The notes beneath the pieces were generated by a model. It saw only the letters and a list, made by a program, of their open reading frames with translations. It had not been told where the DNA came from and ran no database searches. Of a DNA stretch of 64,000 nucleotides, positions 61,514-64,000 are shown one piece after another (position 1 is the stretch's first letter; every line of letters begins with the position of its first letter). The DNA lies in contig NZ_FMYH01000003.1 of NCBI RefSeq assembly GCF_900096585.1, positions 124,001 to 188,000 on the forward strand, given 5' to 3'. Origin of the DNA: Sanguibacter gelidistatuariae (GTDB lineage Bacteria > Actinomycetota > Actinomycetes > Actinomycetales > Cellulomonadaceae). The position numbers were made by a program, and so were the translations under genes.

Positions 61514-62829
61514 GCGACGTGACCACCGCGACCGAGGGGGTCGAGCCTGACTTCGACGTCATCGTCATCGGTGCCGGCGTCGCTGGCTGTGTGGCCGCCT
61601 ACCTGCTCGCCCAAGCGGGCCGCTCGGTCGTCCTCATCGAGCGGGGGGACACCCCCGGTGCCAAGAACCTCTCCGGTGGGGTCCTGTACTCCCGCGTCCT
61701 GGAGGAGGTCTTCCCCGACTTCCTCACCGAGGCCCCGATCGAGCGGACCATCACGCGGAACTACATCCAGTTCCTCAACGGCTCCTCCTCGATCGGCATC
61801 GACTACCAGGACGACCGCCTCGCCAATCCCGTCAACGCAGTGACGGTCCTGCGTGCCACGCTCGACGCGTGGCTCGCCGAGAAGTGCGAGGAGGCGGGAG
61901 TCTTTCTCATGGCCGGGGTCCGGGTCGACGCGGTCCTCAAGGAGAACGGCCGCGTCGTGGGGGTCCGGGCGGGCGAGGACGAGCTCCGTGCGCACGTCGT
62001 CGTCGCCGCGGACGGGGTGAACTCCTTCATCGCCCGCGATGCCGGGCTGCGCACCAAGGAACCGACCAACCACCTCGCACTCGGCGTCAAGGCGATCGTC
62101 TCCCTGCCAGAGGAGACGATCCGCGAACGCTTCCACCTCAGCGGCGACGAGGGAGCGGCCTACGCCGTCGTCGGCGACTGCACGATGGGCGTGGGAGGAG
62201 GGGGGTTCATGTACACGAACAAGGCATCCCTCTCGATCGGGGTCGTGCTGCGCCTGGACGACATGACCGCCAAGGGCTACGCCTCCTCCGACGTGTTCGA
62301 CCACTTCATCGCCCACCCCTTCGTCGCGCCCTTCCTCAAGGACGGGGAGATCTCCGAATACGCGAGCCACCTCGTCGCCGAGGGGGGCCTGAGCATGGTC
62401 GGCCAGATAGAGACGGACGGCATGGTTGTCGTCGGCGACGCGGCAGGGCTCACGCTGAACACCGGCCTCACGGTGCGTGGCATGGACCTCGCGGCGGCCT
62501 CCGGGATCGCGGCCGCCACGGGCATCGACCAGGCGCTCACCGCCGGGGACACGTCGAAGGTCGGCTTGGCGGGCTACCGCACGGCGCTGTTCGCGTCCTT
62601 CGCCGGCAAGGACATGGAGACCTACGCCAAGGCGCCGGCCTTCCTGGAGCGAGAACGCATGTATACCCGGTACGGGCAGCTGCTCGGCGACATCCTCTAC
62701 GGGGTGTTCAACCATGACCTCACCCCTCGCCGCCGACTGATGTCAGTCGCGCGCGGTGAGCTCAAGAGGTCACCCGTGCGGATGCGGGACCTCATGTCAG
62801 ACGGAATTGCGGGGGTGCGTGCGCTGTGA
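61510..62829 (+). CDS. fixC: FAD-dependent ETF-quinone oxidoreductase-like FixC
   Basis: The 439-residue flavoprotein of the ETF-QO/FixC family has the ADP-binding loop VIGAGVAGCVAAYLLAQAG, ER at the end of beta-2, AKNLSGG, the second FAD motif VVVGDAAGLTLNTGLTVRG, and a short C-terminal part without the 4Fe-4S cysteines, which are supplied by FixX. With FixAB and FixX it delivers or bifurcates electrons towards CaiA. Stop overlaps fixX (GTGA). Confidence 0.93.
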   Translation: MSDVTTATEGVEPDFDVIVIGAGVAGCVAAYLLAQAGRSVVLIERGDTPGAKNLSGGVLYSRVLEEVFPDFLTEAPIERTITRNYIQFLNGSSSIGIDYQDDRLANPVNAVTVLRATLDAWLAEKCEEAGVFLMAGVRVDAVLKENGRVVGVRAGEDELRAHVVVAADGVNSFIARDAGLRTKEPTNHLALGVKAIVSLPEETIRERFHLSGDEGAAYAVVGDCTMGVGGGGFMYTNKASLSIGVVLRLDDMTAKGYASSDVFDHFIAHPFVAPFLKDGEISEYASHLVAEGGLSMVGQIETDGMVVVGDAAGLTLNTGLTVRGMDLAAASGIAAATGIDQALTAGDTSKVGLAGYRTALFASFAGKDMETYAKAPAFLERERMYTRYGQLLGDILYGVFNHDLTPRRRLMSVARGELKRSPVRMRDLMSDGIAGVRAL

Positions 62830-63113
62830 AGAAGACGACGATCCCGGAACGTCTTGCGAGGAACCGCTACGTGACGGACGAGGAGGAGTCGCACATCCAC
62901 GTCGACCAGGAGATCGCCCGGCGGACCGGGACGGGCAAGGCGATCGTCGCCATCTGCCCGGCGAAGGTCTACGCGGAAGAAGCAGACGGGACCATCTCGG
63001 TCGAGTACGCCGCGTGCTCCGAGTGTGGAGCGTGCCTGGCCATCGCTGCCCCGGGGGCGCTCACGTGGCGTTATCCGCGCGGCGGGATGGGCATCCAGCT
63101 GCGCCAGGGCTGA
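62826..63113 (+). CDS. fixX: Ferredoxin-like FixX
   Basis: The 95-residue FixX protein has the cysteine set CPAKVY and CSECGACLAI, matching the FixX single 4Fe-4S pattern. It completes the FixABCX set. The GTG start at 62826 overlaps the fixC stop. The last gene of the operon; a perfect 18-bp hairpin follows. Confidence 0.9.
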   Translation: MKKTTIPERLARNRYVTDEEESHIHVDQEIARRTGTGKAIVAICPAKVYAEEADGTISVEYAACSECGACLAIAAPGALTWRYPRGGMGIQLRQG

Positions 63114-63140
63114 CCCACCCCTGGCACTGCCCCACGACCG

Positions 63141-63190
63141 AGGCACCCGGCAGCGAGCTTCCTCCCCTCAGGGCTCGCTGCCGGGTGCCT
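63141..63190. terminator. Terminator between fixX and the convergent LuxR gene
   Basis: AGGCACCCGGCAGCGAGC (63141-63158) and its exact complement (63173-63190) form an 18-bp stem with a 14-nt loop. It lies 27 nt past fixX and 50 nt from the end of the opposite-strand regulator, so it can serve both. Confidence 0.8.
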
Positions 63191-63239
63191 CTCAGGACTC
63201 CCGGGCGGTCCCGGACGCGAACCGCCCGCACCGCGGGTT

Positions 63240-64000
63240 CTACTCGATTGCGCAGGACAACCAGGTCTGGGCGGCGCGCGCCAGACCCTCCCGCGTGTCG
63301 ACGCCGACCTTGCGGCATGCCGAGAAGACGTGGTTCTCAACCGTACGGATGCTGATCACCTTCGCGACCGCGATCTCGTTCGAGCTCATCCCACGCGCGA
63401 CGAGGACGGCGATCTCGCGTTCTCGGGCCGTCAGGCTCACCGCGCGGTCGAAGCGGCGGAAGAGCCCGCACAGGTCACGCCCGCGCAGGCCTGCCTTGTT
63501 CCAGGCGGCGTCGGCCTGTTCGACGGCGCCCGTGAGGTCTCCCGTGAGGAGCATGTTGACCGAGCGTGCCACCGCCGTGCGCACCGCGTACAGGCGCAGG
63601 CCTGCACCCAGCAGGTGCGGCTCGAGCTCGGCCAGCTCCCGGGGGGCGCCCGAGGCGATCGCGGCCGCATAGGCGGCGAGGTGCACCGGCAGTGGGCAGT
63701 CGCACGCGGCGGCCGCATCCAGAAGGCGGGCCGCCCGCGTCGCATCGGGGTGTGCCTCCACGGCCGCGACCCCCGCGATGATCCCGGCGGGGAGGTAGCC
63801 GCGGTCGAGCCGGTCCTCGGCGATCGCCCACAGCTCGTCTGCGGTCTGCTTCTCCTCGCCCTTGCGCGCTTGGGCGGCGATGCCATCGGCGGACATCCCC
63901 GGGTGCGGTCCGGTGCGCCGGCCCAGCCCCGTGGACTGAACGGCGAGCGAGTCGGCATAGGCGTGTCGCCCCTGCCACCGGGCTACGTCGGCCCAGAGGG
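63240..64000 (-). CDS. LuxR-family regulator, N-terminus outside the window
   Basis: The frame stays open from the window edge through an internal ATG at 63896, so the gene starts beyond base 64000; at least 252 residues are seen. The C-terminus is a LuxR HTH (LTAREREIAVLVARGMSS, NEIAVAKVISIRTVENHVFSACRKVGV) and the visible upstream part is Ala/Leu-rich and helical, as in LAL-type regulators. It converges on the cai/fix operon and may control it; the E. coli-type regulator CaiF is unrelated and not seen. Confidence 0.8.
   Translation of the reverse strand, partial: LWADVARWQGRHAYADSLAVQSTGLGRRTGPHPGMSADGIAAQARKGEEKQTADELWAIAEDRLDRGYLPAGIIAGVAAVEAHPDATRAARLLDAAAACDCPLPVHLAAYAAAIASGAPRELAELEPHLLGAGLRLYAVRTAVARSVNMLLTGDLTGAVEQADAAWNKAGLRGRDLCGLFRRFDRAVSLTAREREIAVLVARGMSSNEIAVAKVISIRTVENHVFSACRKVGVDTREGLARAAQTWLSCAIE

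Overview
The window is high-GC actinobacterial chromosome. The tmRNA, the ftsE-ftsX-M23 hydrolase-smpB-ssrA order, DUF3039, DUF4349 and abundant GTG starts fit a member of the Micrococcales (Cellulomonas/Sanguibacter-like). The genus is a guess; the phylum is firm.

Layout. 0-12.2 kb is mostly housekeeping: the end of a sugar-kinase/dehydrogenase operon, prfB, an orphan UPF0014 (FetB-like) permease, ftsE-ftsX, an M23 hydrolase, smpB, ssrA and its terminator, a decayed siderophore-transporter remnant, a YbhN-type membrane protein, an F420-dependent-type oxidoreductase, and an S4-domain gene followed by a rare DUF4031-HD-NUDIX fusion.

12.2-46.4 kb is an extracellular/cytosolic contractile injection system (eCIS, Afp/PVC/Streptomyces-CIS-like) in two convergent operons that meet at an 18-bp hairpin near 30.94 kb. 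The rightward operon carries the AAA+ ATPase, a 1096-residue DUF4157 cargo-like protein with a YbjN-fold chaperone candidate, a lipoprotein, a DUF4280 PAAR-like tip, the DUF4255 (Pvc16) cap and three large single-pass membrane proteins. The leftward operon carries sheath, two tubes, a tail-assembly protein, a 57-residue DUF6760 gene, a 1045-residue disordered tape-measure candidate, a LysM protein, VgrG-like spike, gp25, baseplate J, a gpI-like protein and a membrane zinc-ribbon protein. A P-loop LuxR regulator is divergent from the sheath. Two intergenic regions, one in each arm, share a near-identical 17-bp palindrome set 22-23 nt from a TAG-type -10 box. This points to co-regulation, possibly by that LuxR protein. 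No prophage or T6SS genes are present, and no canonical Pvc13 tail fibre was recognised.

46.4-50.9 kb holds a DUF4349 lipoprotein, a ROK regulator, DUF3039 and an SF2 helicase.

51-63.1 kb is a one-direction catabolic operon closely matching the carnitine/crotonobetaine system: MFS transporter, HSL-type esterase, caiA, caiB, caiC, a MaoC/hydratase-2 enzyme in place of caiD, a second MFS transporter in place of caiT, and fixABCX for electron delivery to CaiA. A strong hairpin ends it, and a convergent LuxR-family regulator runs off the right edge.
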